Positions 55,581 to 64,000 of a stretch of 64,000 nt of DNA are shown in pieces. Below the pieces are notes generated by a model. The model searched no databases, was not told where the DNA came from, and was given only the letters and a program-made list of their open reading frames with translations. This DNA is from Bacillota bacterium. GTDB taxonomy: Bacteria > Bacillota > Clostridia > Peptostreptococcales > Acidaminobacteraceae. How positions within the stretch are numbered: the first letter of the stretch is position 1; every line of letters starts with the position of its first letter. Where the stretch lies: assembly GCA_025210655.1 (NCBI GenBank), contig JAOARG010000045.1, positions 1-64,000 of the forward strand, given 5' to 3'. A program made the translations under genes and the position numbers.

Positions 55581-56579
55581 TTATAATTCAGGAGCTTCGA
55601 AAGCTTCGAATTCTTCCTTAGTACCAGGAACTACGAATTTACCTTCAGCGATTGCAGCTTTGTACTTATCTGCAGCAGCTTTTAATTCGTCAGTTAAGTT
55701 ACCAGCGTTATCTGAGTATCCTACACCTTCGTTAGCAATGTTAAATACTTTAATTCCACCAGCAAATGTTCCTTCTTTAACAGCTTTTGATGTTTCATAA
55801 GTTGCAGTGTCAACTCTCTTGATCATAGAACATAATACTCTCTCTGGAGATAATGCAGATTGATCTTGGTCAACTCCGATTGCCCAGAAACCTTTTTCGT
55901 CAGCAGCCTTGATAAGACCAACACCAACTCCACCAGCAGCGTGGAAGATTACGTCAGCGCCTTTTTGGTTCTGAACGATAGCAATCTCTCTACCTTTTGC
56001 AGAATCTTCGAAAGAATCAGCATAGTTTACAAATACTTCAGCTTCTGGGTTAACAGCCTTAACACCAGCTCTGAATCCGTACTCGAATTTTTCAATTAAT
56101 GGGAACTTCATACCACCAATAAATCCAACTTTATTAGTTTCAGTTTGAAGACCTGCAATAACACCTACAAGGAACGATCCTTCGTTTTCTGCGAAAGTTA
56201 ATGATGCAACGTTATCAGCTTCAACAACTGAATCAACGATAGCAAATTTTTGCTCTGGGAATTTCTCAGCAGCTTGCATCATAGACTCGTTGAATAGGAA
56301 TCCAACACCGATAGCTAAATCAACCTTAGCTTCAGAGAATGAAGTTAAGTTAGGGAAATAGTCATCTGCAGTTTCTGACTCAAGAACTTTGATATCTACT
56401 CCAAGATCTTCAGAAGCTCTCTCTAAACCAGCCCAAGCTGAATCATTGAAAGATTGATCTCCAAGTCCACCTGTATCAGTGATCATACCTACAGTAACCT
56501 TTTGCTCAGAAGATCCGCATCCTACGAACATTCCGCCTACTAACATTACTACTAATAATAGTGCTAGTGCTTTTCTCAT
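55581..56579 (-). CDS. BMP-family nucleoside-binding lipoprotein (NupN/PnrA-like)
   Basis: A 332-residue lipoprotein. The signal peptide (1-21) ends in a FVGC lipobox. The mature part is a periplasmic-binding-type fold of the Med/BMP family, with VGMITDTGGLGDQSFNDSAWAGL at its N terminus, GGMKFPLIEKFEYGFRAGVKAV, IFHAAGGVGVGLIKAA and VDQDQS. PnrA of Treponema and NupN of Bacillus bind purine nucleosides, and the purine genes nearby fit that. It heads the transporter operon and has AGGAGG before the ATG. Confidence 0.93.
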   Translation of the reverse strand: MRKALALLLVVMLVGGMFVGCGSSEQKVTVGMITDTGGLGDQSFNDSAWAGLERASEDLGVDIKVLESETADDYFPNLTSFSEAKVDLAIGVGFLFNESMMQAAEKFPEQKFAIVDSVVEADNVASLTFAENEGSFLVGVIAGLQTETNKVGFIGGMKFPLIEKFEYGFRAGVKAVNPEAEVFVNYADSFEDSAKGREIAIVQNQKGADVIFHAAGGVGVGLIKAADEKGFWAIGVDQDQSALSPERVLCSMIKRVDTATYETSKAVKEGTFAGGIKVFNIANEGVGYSDNAGNLTDELKAAADKYKAAIAEGKFVVPGTKEEFEAFEAPEL

Positions 56580-56762
56580 TAAAATTTCCTCCTCTTATCT
56601 TATCAATAATTACCCGAATAGTATCTCAACATGACTATTCCTACAGACTTCCACAAATAACTAACGTTTTCCTATCTGTTTCTATAATAAACATCGGTTT
56701 CCATGGTAAATCATTGAAAATAAGACTAGATATATTAAGTTTTCTATTCAGGGCCACTGATT
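56580..56762 (-). other. Leader of about 175 bases before the binding-protein gene
   Basis: The presumed 5' untranslated region. It contains a GAATAGT/ACTATTC hairpin near 56620-56644 but no terminator. I do not recognise a purine, PRPP or guanidine riboswitch consensus. Confidence 0.4.
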
Positions 56763-56771
56763 ATTATACCA
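56763..56771 (-). promoter_or_regulatory. Extended -10 promoter of the nucleoside transporter operon
   Basis: On the minus strand TGGTATAAT is an extended -10. No close match to TTGACA is seen upstream. Confidence 0.6.
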
Positions 56772-56923
56772 CATAAGACCCTGTTTTACACAGTTTTTTT
56801 AAATGGTATAACCAGATTTCGCACAACTTAATTATAACTTAAATATGATTCTACTACAAATTGTCTTTTTTATTTATATAAACATTTCACAAATAAGTTA
56901 TCGAACTTGTATATACCCAAACA
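56772..56923. other. Gap between grdD and the transporter promoter
   Basis: AT-rich. I see no clear terminator for grdD and no gene. Confidence 0.35.
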
Positions 56924-58099
56924 TCAGCAAGGGGAACCATCTTTTACTGGATATCCTTCTCTAGCCAGTATTTCTAAGGCTTTAGAGATTTTTTCTTCAT
57001 TCACTAAGATTATTGGACCAGTGCAACCCATGCCACTTTCAGCATAGATTCCATTCTTCCATAAAACTTTGCTGGCCATTTCAAGTTCCATAATATCAAT
57101 ACCTGTAATGGTTCCAGTTGCTACTTCCTTCTCAGGCATCGGGATATCGATTTCCTCTTCTTGATTTCTTTTGTTAAAACTACTCAAAATTTTATTAAGA
57201 CCACAGTTTTCTGCATTAGAATATTCATTTTTTTGAATTTTAAAGACATTGTTTTTATACAGTTCCGCTGCATACTTTATTGCATTTTCAACGACAGGAA
57301 CTCCTGACGCCCTGGAAATTATAAGAATTAACCTATTATAATCCTTACCAATTCCAGGTCCATATCCATATCCACTAGACTCATATGTGCCTCCCGTTGT
57401 AAAGGAAGAAAACATCTTCATTAGTATGTTTCCAGTAAGTGTATCAGTCACCATAACATCCACAGAACCTGTTAGAAGATCATTTCCCCTCATTATATTT
57501 CCACCATCAGCACGCTCTGATTCACCAAAATCAATATCATAACCATTTTCTTTTAATGCCTTAAGTGATTTTTCTACATTTCTTGCATTATCTAGATTAA
57601 GCACCCCTACTGTAGGATTCTTAATACCGATGGACTTGGCTACTATTATTCCGTTTATAGCATTCTTTATCATAGCCTTTCTTCTTCCGGTGTCACTTGT
57701 ACCAGTTGTAGTAGCAAGAATCATTTCTTTCCCCCTACCTGGAGTAATAACCCTTCCAACTGTCGAAACACCTACAGGAAAATTATAATGCATTGTTACA
57801 CAAGCGTCTATTTCACCTTCATCCAATAGTCTTTCCATAGTTTTATGGACGTCGCCCTTTTCTGTCTTTACTACTTTACAATTATCTATATCAACATCAC
57901 CTATAAGAACTACTTCTACATCTACATATCTCTCCATAGCTCTCAGGGCACCTTGAATTAGATTCTCATTACCATGTTCGCTTCCATCAAGTGTCAAGCC
58001 TATCTTAACTTTTTTAGTTAAATTTCCTGTTTGAAGTCCTTCTGCTATATCAAGAAGTGCATTACCTATCATCTTCTTTATCTTCACATTTTGAGACAA
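56924..58099 (-). CDS. grdD: Glycine reductase protein C subunit alpha
   Basis: A 391-residue GrdD. With GrdC it forms protein C, which receives the Se-carboxymethyl group from GrdA and releases acetyl phosphate. It resembles the phosphotransacetylase/PlsX-type fold, with MVTDTLTGNILMKMFSSF and GYGPGIGKDYNRLILIISRASG. A cysteine near the C terminus (ESGMGCTGPIIL) fits the thiol that carries acetyl. The start is a TTG at 58099, with AAGGAGGG seven bases upstream; the longer frame overlaps grdC. Confidence 0.93.
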   Translation of the reverse strand: MSQNVKIKKMIGNALLDIAEGLQTGNLTKKVKIGLTLDGSEHGNENLIQGALRAMERYVDVEVVLIGDVDIDNCKVVKTEKGDVHKTMERLLDEGEIDACVTMHYNFPVGVSTVGRVITPGRGKEMILATTTGTSDTGRRKAMIKNAINGIIVAKSIGIKNPTVGVLNLDNARNVEKSLKALKENGYDIDFGESERADGGNIMRGNDLLTGSVDVMVTDTLTGNILMKMFSSFTTGGTYESSGYGYGPGIGKDYNRLILIISRASGVPVVENAIKYAAELYKNNVFKIQKNEYSNAENCGLNKILSSFNKRNQEEEIDIPMPEKEVATGTITGIDIMELEMASKVLWKNGIYAESGMGCTGPIILVNEEKISKALEILAREGYPVKDGSPC

Positions 58100-58112
58100 A
58101 GGCAATCCCTCC

Positions 58113-59648
58113 TTATTCTTCAAGCAAGTGGGCCGCAAAATCCTTTAGGGCCTTTGCTATCATCTGATTAATATCTTCCTTGCTAACACCAGTAACATTT
58201 TCACTCTCTCCGTCATTTCTCTCTACTATAATAGAAACTCCATCAAAAAGGTTTGTCATTCTACCTAAGAAAAGACTTCCCTTTCCAACTATCATTCCCC
58301 TATTAAGATTTCCACTTGTCAAATCATCTATACAAAATCCTAAATAGGGTACTCCAGAAGGTATATGGCCCTGAGTAGGAGCCCAACCAGGCATACCATG
58401 CTTATCAACAAATTCTTTAAGCTGACTTCTCTCGAGTTCACCACGTTTAACCCCTATGGCAGCTATCATTTTAAAGTTAGATTCTGGAACATCACCAGCA
58501 CCTGCTGGCTTAGTTATATCAGGATTTTGCATTTCAACTGAATATCTATCTATATCAGTAACCTTAAGATTTGCCTTATCAAGGGGTGCTGATATAAGTG
58601 AAGTAATAACAGCCTGAGGCGAAGATCCTGTACCTACAGTATGTCTTCCTACCAAATCAGTCCTTAATATAGGACTATGTCCATCATTTTCTGAAATAAG
58701 TATTGCAAATCCCCCAAGAACATCTTCAAGTATTGGAATATCATTTTTAGCATGATCCTTTCCATTCATACCTAACTTAGCAGTTGCACCACCTGCAACA
58801 ACTACTACATTCTTATATGTTCCGGCTTTAACAAGGGATGCACCTTGAATTAGCGAATGGGTAGGTGCCGCACAAAAGCCCCTAATGTCTGCTCCAGTAG
58901 CATTTATAGCACCAACAGATTCAGCAATAGACTTAGCGAAGTTTCCTCCACCCCTTTGATTCATATCCCCACAAGCCTCTTCAGAACACTCTATCACATA
59001 GTCAATTGACTCTATATCAATATCATTTCTTTCTATTAAGTTTAAGAATGATATTATTCCCGAAGCCTTCACAACCAAATTCTCATACATTACATGGGCT
59101 GAAAGATTTGGATCTATATCATGGGCTTTTTTAACACAACCAACTAAAACACCATGATTATATATTCCCTCTGCACCTTGGCCCTCGATAAATTTTTCAA
59201 TACTATCCCTATCAACACCATTTTTAAAACTATTCATGTATCTTTTTAAAATTCTGTGATTTGAAAACACATCCTTAACAGTCTCCAAAAATTCACTTTC
59301 GATTAGAACTAGATCAAAAGCATCTGCTACCTTAATAAGACCAATAAATGCTTCTTGAGAAAGTATTTCACCGAATTTTCCGACATTTTGTCCTTGATTT
59401 ACTTCCTTATCGTACCAAGGTTTTGTAATATCCTTCAATTCATCCGGTGTCATATTTCCGATATATACCTGATTTGGCGGATAAGAAACCACCTTGTCGT
59501 AACTCCTAAGATAATCATTAATGTTTTTCAAATACTCTGATTCAGGATTAGACATCCTTTCAAGAGTTTGAGTTGTTCCATTATTGATTACCATATCTGG
59601 AGTATGAATTAGCACATAACTTGCGGATTTAATAACTGCATAGCTCAA
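58113..59648 (-). CDS. grdC: Glycine reductase protein C subunit beta
   Basis: A 511-residue GrdC, ketoacyl synthase III-like, the other half of protein C. It opens with SYAVIKSASYVLIHTPDMVINNGTTQT (typical start of the family), then QVYIGNMTPDEL, SEEACGDMNQRGGGN, and GFCAAPTHSLIQGASLV with the probable thiolase-like active cysteine. The start is a TTG at 59648 after a GGGGGTG site; the 14 codons upstream in frame are not conserved. A 10-pair hairpin lies between grdB and grdC. Confidence 0.94.
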   Translation of the reverse strand: MSYAVIKSASYVLIHTPDMVINNGTTQTLERMSNPESEYLKNINDYLRSYDKVVSYPPNQVYIGNMTPDELKDITKPWYDKEVNQGQNVGKFGEILSQEAFIGLIKVADAFDLVLIESEFLETVKDVFSNHRILKRYMNSFKNGVDRDSIEKFIEGQGAEGIYNHGVLVGCVKKAHDIDPNLSAHVMYENLVVKASGIISFLNLIERNDIDIESIDYVIECSEEACGDMNQRGGGNFAKSIAESVGAINATGADIRGFCAAPTHSLIQGASLVKAGTYKNVVVVAGGATAKLGMNGKDHAKNDIPILEDVLGGFAILISENDGHSPILRTDLVGRHTVGTGSSPQAVITSLISAPLDKANLKVTDIDRYSVEMQNPDITKPAGAGDVPESNFKMIAAIGVKRGELERSQLKEFVDKHGMPGWAPTQGHIPSGVPYLGFCIDDLTSGNLNRGMIVGKGSLFLGRMTNLFDGVSIIVERNDGESENVTGVSKEDINQMIAKALKDFAAHLLEE

Positions 59649-59720
59649 TATATACACCCCCGTAAAGATAATTTTGTCAAACTTTTTCATTATTTTACCA
59701 TAAAAAATAACATTAATAAA

Positions 59721-59750
59721 TAAGGGACAGCCGTTCGGGACTGTCCCTTA
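59721..59750 (-). terminator. Hairpin between grdB and grdC
   Basis: TAAGGGACAG pairs with CTGTCCCTTA around a ten-base loop, seven bases after the grdB stop codon. Only a weak T stretch follows, so it is likely a partial terminator or a 3' protecting hairpin. Confidence 0.72.
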
Positions 59751-59756
59751 TAATAC

Positions 59757-61067
59757 TTACTCTTCAAACACAGTTTGACCTTCCACATCAGTTGTTAAAG
59801 CACTTAAAGCTTTCTTAACTAGTCCATATCTCAACTTATACTCCTCTGACTTTTCAAGATCAGGATTGCCAAGAGGATGAGGTATAGCAACTGCTGGTAC
59901 TATCCTATTGGCACCAACAGTAAGTGATATTGGCACTACTGTACACATATGAACTACAGGTATACCTGTTTTTTCTATTTCCTTAACCATCGTTGCACCG
60001 CAACGAGTACAAGTACCTCAGGTCGAAGTTAGAATTACAGCTTCTACCCCGTCATTAATTAGTTCTTTAGCAATTTCAGCAGCATATGCTTTAGAATTAT
60101 TCACAGAAGTACCATTTCCTACAGTTGAATAATAGTATCTATGGAGTTGACCTATTTCATTACTTTTCTCCATATCCCTTAATACATCAACTGGAAGTAC
60201 CCTGTTTGGATCATCATTTGCATATACTGGATCATAACCCCCATGGGCAGTTTCATATGTTTCCATAGATAGAGCTTCTACCTTATCAATATCGTACTTT
60301 CCAAACTTGGAAGCACTTGAAGATTCTATACGGTCTGGATTTCCCTTAGGAACAATCCCACCTGATGTAACTAAAGCGATTTTAGCTTTTTTAATATCAA
60401 TTATTTTTTCCCCTGGGGAAACAGTATCAAATACCGGCATTGGATACTCAGTCTTAAACTGATCACCCTTTAATTTTTTAACCAACATATCTACCGCTCT
60501 TGAAGCACCATTTTCCTCAAGAAAAACATTTCTTCTAATACCCCTAGGTAAATATCCATCTTCTGAAGGAGATCCTATCTCTTCACCGGAATATAATTTT
60601 TTCCCCAGCTTACCTAATGCCGGAAGGGCATCCCTCATAGATGCAGCCGAATTTCCTGTGCTGATTATATACAGATCCTTTTTAAACATATCTGCACCAG
60701 GATTTTCAATGTACATACCAGTGAGTACTGGTATATTTAGTTTTTCATTAACTTCCTTACATATGGAACCACATGCAGTTCCATATCTCCCTGCATTAAA
60801 TGCAGGTCCCGCTATGAACATATCTGGCTCATAAGCTTTTATCATATTTAAAATCTCTTCTTTAGCGGATTCTAAATTTTCATTAAAGTAGGAATCACCA
60901 CATACTACTGTAGCGACTATTTCAGCATTTTCACCAAGAAAGTTTGCCAGTCCCATACCTGGTCCCACCTTGCCTTCTCTAATTTCCGGCTTATGATCAG
61001 CGAAATCCTCTCCACCGATTCCAGCAAAAAATTGATTTATATAATGAACTACTCTTATTTTATTCAT
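59757..61067 (-). CDS. grdB: Glycine reductase protein B subunit gamma, selenoprotein GrdB
   Basis: A 436-residue selenoprotein when the in-frame TGA at 60018-60020 is read as selenocysteine (residue 350). The local sequence is TST-U-GTCTRCGATMV, the GrdB active site. GrdB is the substrate-specific part of glycine reductase that binds glycine on a pyruvoyl group of GrdE and hands it to GrdA. Length and selenocysteine position match known GrdB proteins. Read without recoding, it would look like two genes (349 residues and 77 residues). A SECIS-like hairpin lies just after the TGA. AGGGG site precedes the ATG. Confidence 0.96.
59991..60005 (-). promoter_or_regulatory. SECIS-like hairpin of grdB
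   Basis: In the mRNA, CGTTGC pairs with GCAACG around GGT. It starts 12 bases after the UGA, the distance and G-rich loop expected for bacterial SelB recognition. Confidence 0.7.
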
Positions 61068-61179
61068 ATTATTTGCCCCTACTGAATCATTAATACTCGA
61101 GGGTTCCTCCCTTCGATAATAATTTTATATAACTCAACTGAGTTATTTTAACAATGAATTTGTTTTTTCAAAAAAGGTT

Positions 61180-61653
61180 TTAGTACTTAGAAAATTGCTT
61201 TCTTATTGTTTGCATTTCATTCATGATGTCATCAACATCTAGAACCATTTCCATAAGACTTATATGCTCTTCATATGCATCTTCTGGAACCGACTCCTTA
61301 AATTCTGGTTCTACAGCATGATATACTGCAAGTCCAAGTGAAACCCCAGCAAGTGCTCCTGCATAAGTAGGATCTCCATTTGTTACGGTTTCCGCTGCAA
61401 GTCCAGCAGCTTCACCTTCAGCAGCTCCAAATAGAACTACTATATTTTCCTTTCCATATTTTTCAGTTAAATCTTTCACCCTTTTTTGATTTTCCAAATC
61501 CATTGCTCCAGCAGCCGTTCAGACAAAGCACTCTGTTGCTGAAAATACCACTTCAACACCATCTATTGACTTTACACACTCTTCTATTGCCTGACCTGGG
61601 ATACCATCCCTGTCACCAATAATTATTAGTTTCTTATTTTCTAATAATCCCAT
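61180..61653 (-). CDS. grdA: Glycine reductase selenoprotein A
   Basis: A 157-residue selenoprotein when the in-frame TGA at 61519-61521 is read as selenocysteine (residue 45). The active site is ATECFV-U-TAAGAM. GrdA carries the carboxymethyl group as a selenoether between protein B and protein C, and is recycled by thioredoxin. The ATG at 61653 has AAAGGAG eight bases upstream. Without recoding it would be called as two small genes. It follows grdE by 13 bases. Confidence 0.96.
61488..61500 (-). promoter_or_regulatory. Candidate SECIS hairpin of grdA
   Basis: GATTT pairs with AAATC around GGA, starting 18 bases after the UGA. It is shorter and weaker than the grdB one; another pairing around GCTGGAGC is also possible. 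Confidence 0.45.
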
Positions 61654-61666
61654 GCGCAACACTCCT

Positions 61667-62950
61667 TTAATATTCTTCAGCTGATAACTTATTAAAACCA
61701 AGTTCGTTAGTTGCTCCTGTTATAACTTGTATTTCAGCTTCTATACTGCCATCTTCCCTTAGACTGCCTTGGAAACCTCCAGCAATCTTATCGACATAAT
61801 CTAGAAATCCAATAAGTCTGTCCATAGGTGGTAGTACAATTAATTCATTTGCATTTCCACCTGTAACTACAGCATCTGCCTTTTCATCAGCATCTGCCAA
61901 AGATTGAGACATTCCATCTCTACCTGCATACTCATCAGTTACTATAACAGTTTTAATTCCCTTATCTTCTATCTTCTTGCAGTTCATTATAAGGTCTGTG
62001 TCGGGGTTACCAAATCCCTCTTGGGAAATGATTACTCCATCTAGCCCCATATACTCTGCAAGTTTTGAAGCCCAATTTGATGATCTTTCCTTATCAGCAA
62101 GAAAGACATTCTCATTTGTGATTATGACTCCCATGAAGTTTATATCCTTACCATCCCTAGCATATAAGCTTTCTATTATTGGGTTGTTAAGGTGATGGTA
62201 GGTCGTATTCTTGTCACATGCAGATACGCAATTACCACTCAGTATAGCTCCATCCATGATTTCTGTTGGATATAGTATTGTTGGAACTATTTTCTTTCCA
62301 TCTACACCATATACATAAGTATCATGTAATAAACCCTGAGTCTGGAGCATATATACATATCCTACCTTTGGTAATTCTGGATAGAGAGATGCCTGTTCAA
62401 ACATAGGCTTTGTTTCAAAAACCTTTAGATTGTCCGGCTCAATTTCCCTAGCAGTTTCACCAATATAAGTAGCTGCCTTTAGACCTGCCATTCTGGCACT
62501 ATGTTCATATTCGTGTTGCTGTAGTCCTTCCTTTGGATGAATAACAATACACAGGTTCATAAGCTTTGAAAATGGTGTATAATCAGCTCCAGGACCGCTC
62601 ATATCTACAATCCCTTCCTGAAAACCAACAATCTTACCACAGGTTACAATGGCTGCCCCCTTTAACACATGGGTTCTGCCCTGACCTACAGTATCAACTT
62701 TACCTATGATACCTGGAAAAATACTTCCTCCTGAAACCTTTACCCTTGGTTCTATTACGTCTTTGACTGGTGTGATTCTTGTCTTTTCACCAGGCTTTGC
62801 TATCTCAATGTCAATTGCCTTTATGTGATCATCTTCAAGTATCAGGTCTTCTAACTCTTTCTTATTTACATGGAGGACATTATCCTTTACATAAGAACTA
62901 TCCCCAAACTCAATATCTTTAATTAGTATCTCACCTATTTCCAATCGCAA
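61667..62950 (-). CDS. grdE: Glycine reductase protein B proprotein GrdE
   Basis: A 427-residue proprotein. It is cleaved at an internal cysteine to give two subunits, the second with an N-terminal pyruvoyl (carbonyl) group that binds glycine as a Schiff base. The expected cleavage cysteine lies in [15 protein letters not shown] near 240. Other family segments are [16 protein letters not shown] and [33 protein letters not shown] (split here in two parts in the family logo). The start is a TTG at 62950 (MRLEIGEI) with AGGTGG eight bases upstream. Confidence 0.94.
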   Translation of the reverse strand: MRLEIGEILIKDIEFGDSSYVKDNVLHVNKKELEDLILEDDHIKAIDIEIAKPGEKTRITPVKDVIEPRVKVSGGSIFPGIIGKVDTVGQGRTHVLKGAAIVTCGKIVGFQEGIVDMSGPGADYTPFSKLMNLCIVIHPKEGLQQHEYEHSARMAGLKAATYIGETAREIEPDNLKVFETKPMFEQASLYPELPKVGYVYMLQTQGLLHDTYVYGVDGKKIVPTILYPTEIMDGAILSGNCVSACDKNTTYHHLNNPIIESLYARDGKDINFMGVIITNENVFLADKERSSNWASKLAEYMGLDGVIISQEGFGNPDTDLIMNCKKIEDKGIKTVIVTDEYAGRDGMSQSLADADEKADAVVTGGNANELIVLPPMDRLIGFLDYVDKIAGGFQGSLREDGSIEAEIQVITGATNELGFNKLSAEEY

Positions 62951-62973
62951 CGATTTCACCACCTAATTAATTT

Positions 62974-63288
62974 TTATAGGAACTGGTTTATCATTTTTTC
63001 AATATTTTCCTTAGTTGCATCATCATTAGTTACTTCTTGTAATTTCTCACCATCTTTATAAAGGACAATGGTAGGAAGACCAAGTACCTTCTGAGATATT
63101 GCAAGTCTTCTAGCCTTAGCTGTATTCAACTTACAAAACTTAACCTGTCCATATTCTTCTTCTAAATCTTCAACATGTGGCATAAGGGCCTTACATGGTT
63201 CACAACCCTCACTCCAAAAATCAACAAGTATTAGTCCATCTCCTTTAAGTACCTCATCTTCAAAAGTGTTCTTATCAACAGATAGCAT
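62974..63288 (-). CDS. trxA: Thioredoxin of the glycine reductase system
   Basis: A 104-residue thioredoxin that passes electrons from thioredoxin reductase to glycine reductase. The active site is GCEPC instead of the usual WCGPC: tryptophan is replaced by glycine and the first inner residue is Glu. Similar GC-x-PC sites are known in thioredoxins of glycine-reducing clostridia. The cis-proline segment is [11 protein letters not shown]. It sits between trxB and grdE. Confidence 0.96.
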   Translation of the reverse strand: MLSVDKNTFEDEVLKGDGLILVDFWSEGCEPCKALMPHVEDLEEEYGQVKFCKLNTAKARRLAISQKVLGLPTIVLYKDGEKLQEVTNDDATKENIEKMINQFL

Positions 63289-63300
63289 CTTTTCCCTCCT

Positions 63301-64000
63301 TTACTCAAATTTTTCTTCTATATATTTCTCACAGTTCACTGCTGCCACAGCACCATCTGAAACTGCTGTTACAACCTGTCTTAAGGTTTTCTGTCTTACA
63401 TCACCAGCAACAAATACACCTTCAACATCTGTTTTCATAGTTTCGTTACTAACAATGTAGCCCCTGTCGTCCATATCTATTTTTCCTTTAAAAATATCGG
63501 TCTGAGGAATATATCCTACAAAAACAAACATTCCAAAAGTCATATCTTCTTCACTGGCATTATATTCAGTCAACTGTCCAGTCTTTGTATTCTTAAATAC
63601 TGCTGACTGTAAAATACCTTCTCCTTTTATCTCTTCAACTACCGTGTCCCACATAAAATCAATTTTAGGATTCTTCATAGCCTTTTCAACTATAGACTTG
63701 GCAGCTCTTAACTCATCCCTTCTATGAACTATAGTAACTTTTCTTGCAAACTTAGTAAGGAATATAGCTTCTTCTACAGCTGTGTCCCCTCCACCGATTG
63801 CAAATATCTCTAAATCAGTAAAGAAATCTCCATCACAAGTTGCACAATAAGAAACTCCCTTACCAGTAAACTTAGCTTCTCCTGGACAACCTAATTTTCT
63901 TGGAGAAGCCCCTGTAGCTATTATGATAGATCTGGCACTGTATTCCCCATCCTTAGTAATAACTTTTTTTATATCAGCTGAGAAATCAGTATCTACTATT
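63301..64000 (-). CDS. trxB: Thioredoxin reductase, 5' part beyond the window
   Basis: The C-terminal 233 residues or so of a flavin-dependent thioredoxin reductase; the start is outside the window. Read from the window edge, the frame gives IIIATGASPRKLGCPGE, then the redox-active KGVSYCATCDGDFF, the NADPH-binding IFAIGGGDTAVEEA and VTIVHRRDELRA, and the C-terminal VEGVFAGDVRQKTLRQ. It supplies electrons to the thioredoxin next to it and so to glycine reductase. Confidence 0.95.
   Translation of the reverse strand, partial: IVDTDFSADIKKVITKDGEYSARSIIIATGASPRKLGCPGEAKFTGKGVSYCATCDGDFFTDLEIFAIGGGDTAVEEAIFLTKFARKVTIVHRRDELRAAKSIVEKAMKNPKIDFMWDTVVEEIKGEGILQSAVFKNTKTGQLTEYNASEEDMTFGMFVFVGYIPQTDIFKGKIDMDDRGYIVSNETMKTDVEGVFVAGDVRQKTLRQVVTAVSDGAVAAVNCEKYIEEKFE

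Noticed and set aside
59757-61701. Nonsense mutations (pseudogenes) in grdA and grdB
   Set aside because: The TGA codons fall exactly at the known selenocysteine positions and conserved sequence continues beyond them.

Overview
The window comes from a low-GC, anaerobic, amino-acid- and purine-fermenting Firmicute, most likely a Clostridia member near the Peptostreptococcaceae (the Acetoanaerobium/Peptoclostridium type). The reasons are AT-rich DNA with strong AGGAGG ribosome sites, a complete selenocysteine-dependent glycine reductase operon, a membrane pyrophosphatase, a methionine gamma-lyase, and an anaerobe-type molybdenum hydroxylase cluster with YqeB and XdhC. This placement is inference; no rRNA marker is present.

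Layout. 1-3600: a DUF1846 gene in long intergenic stretches packed with hairpin repeats. 3651-6449: a large membrane-anchored KAP-family P-loop NTPase, a possible defence gene. 6.8-13.3 kb: a LysR regulator, methionine gamma-lyase, a flavin reductase-like protein, a cell-wall amidase and a VWA/YARHG lipoprotein. 13.7-18 kb: tmRNA, smpB, a HAD phosphatase and rnr. 18-22.3 kb: an unusual chemoreceptor, membrane pyrophosphatase and secG. 22.5-29.6 kb: the glycolytic operon cggR-gap-pgk-tpiA-gpmI-eno with a visible CggR-type operator; rpoN lies upstream. 31.5-37.8 kb: a three-gene oxamate transcarbamylase (AllFGH) operon in which AllG is split into two genes, with a cyclase-family hydrolase and a class III CoA-transferase. 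38-47.7 kb: PucR regulator, YqeB, XdhC, a molybdopterin-binding protein, a xanthine/uracil permease and the three xanthine dehydrogenase-type subunits. 48-51.6 kb, divergent: a VWA protein and a MoxR AAA ATPase. 51.9-56.6 kb: a nucleoside ABC transporter. 56.9-64 kb: trxB(partial)-trxA-grdE-grdA-grdB-grdC-grdD, with in-frame UGA selenocysteine codons in grdA and grdB.

How the genes fit together. Purines and nucleosides enter through the ABC transporter and the permease. The molybdenum hydroxylase interconverts hydroxypurines. Purine breakdown in such anaerobes yields glycine, which glycine reductase converts to acetyl phosphate using electrons from thioredoxin. The AllFGH operon probably handles an oxamate/oxalurate-type ureide and carbamoyl phosphate. 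Selenium is used twice: as selenocysteine in GrdA and GrdB, and probably as labile selenium in the hydroxylase.

The most unusual content is not a gene. At least ten intergenic sites hold arrays of short, perfect, mutually different hairpins separated by a constant linker of 7-15 bases. Within an element the left-arm linkers are the reverse complement of the right-arm linkers, so the whole array can fold into one long stem with hairpins branching from both sides. The linker differs between elements but keeps this internal complementarity. Three copies of a related element of about 180 bases show compensatory changes in their stems. I recognise no described family with this architecture.
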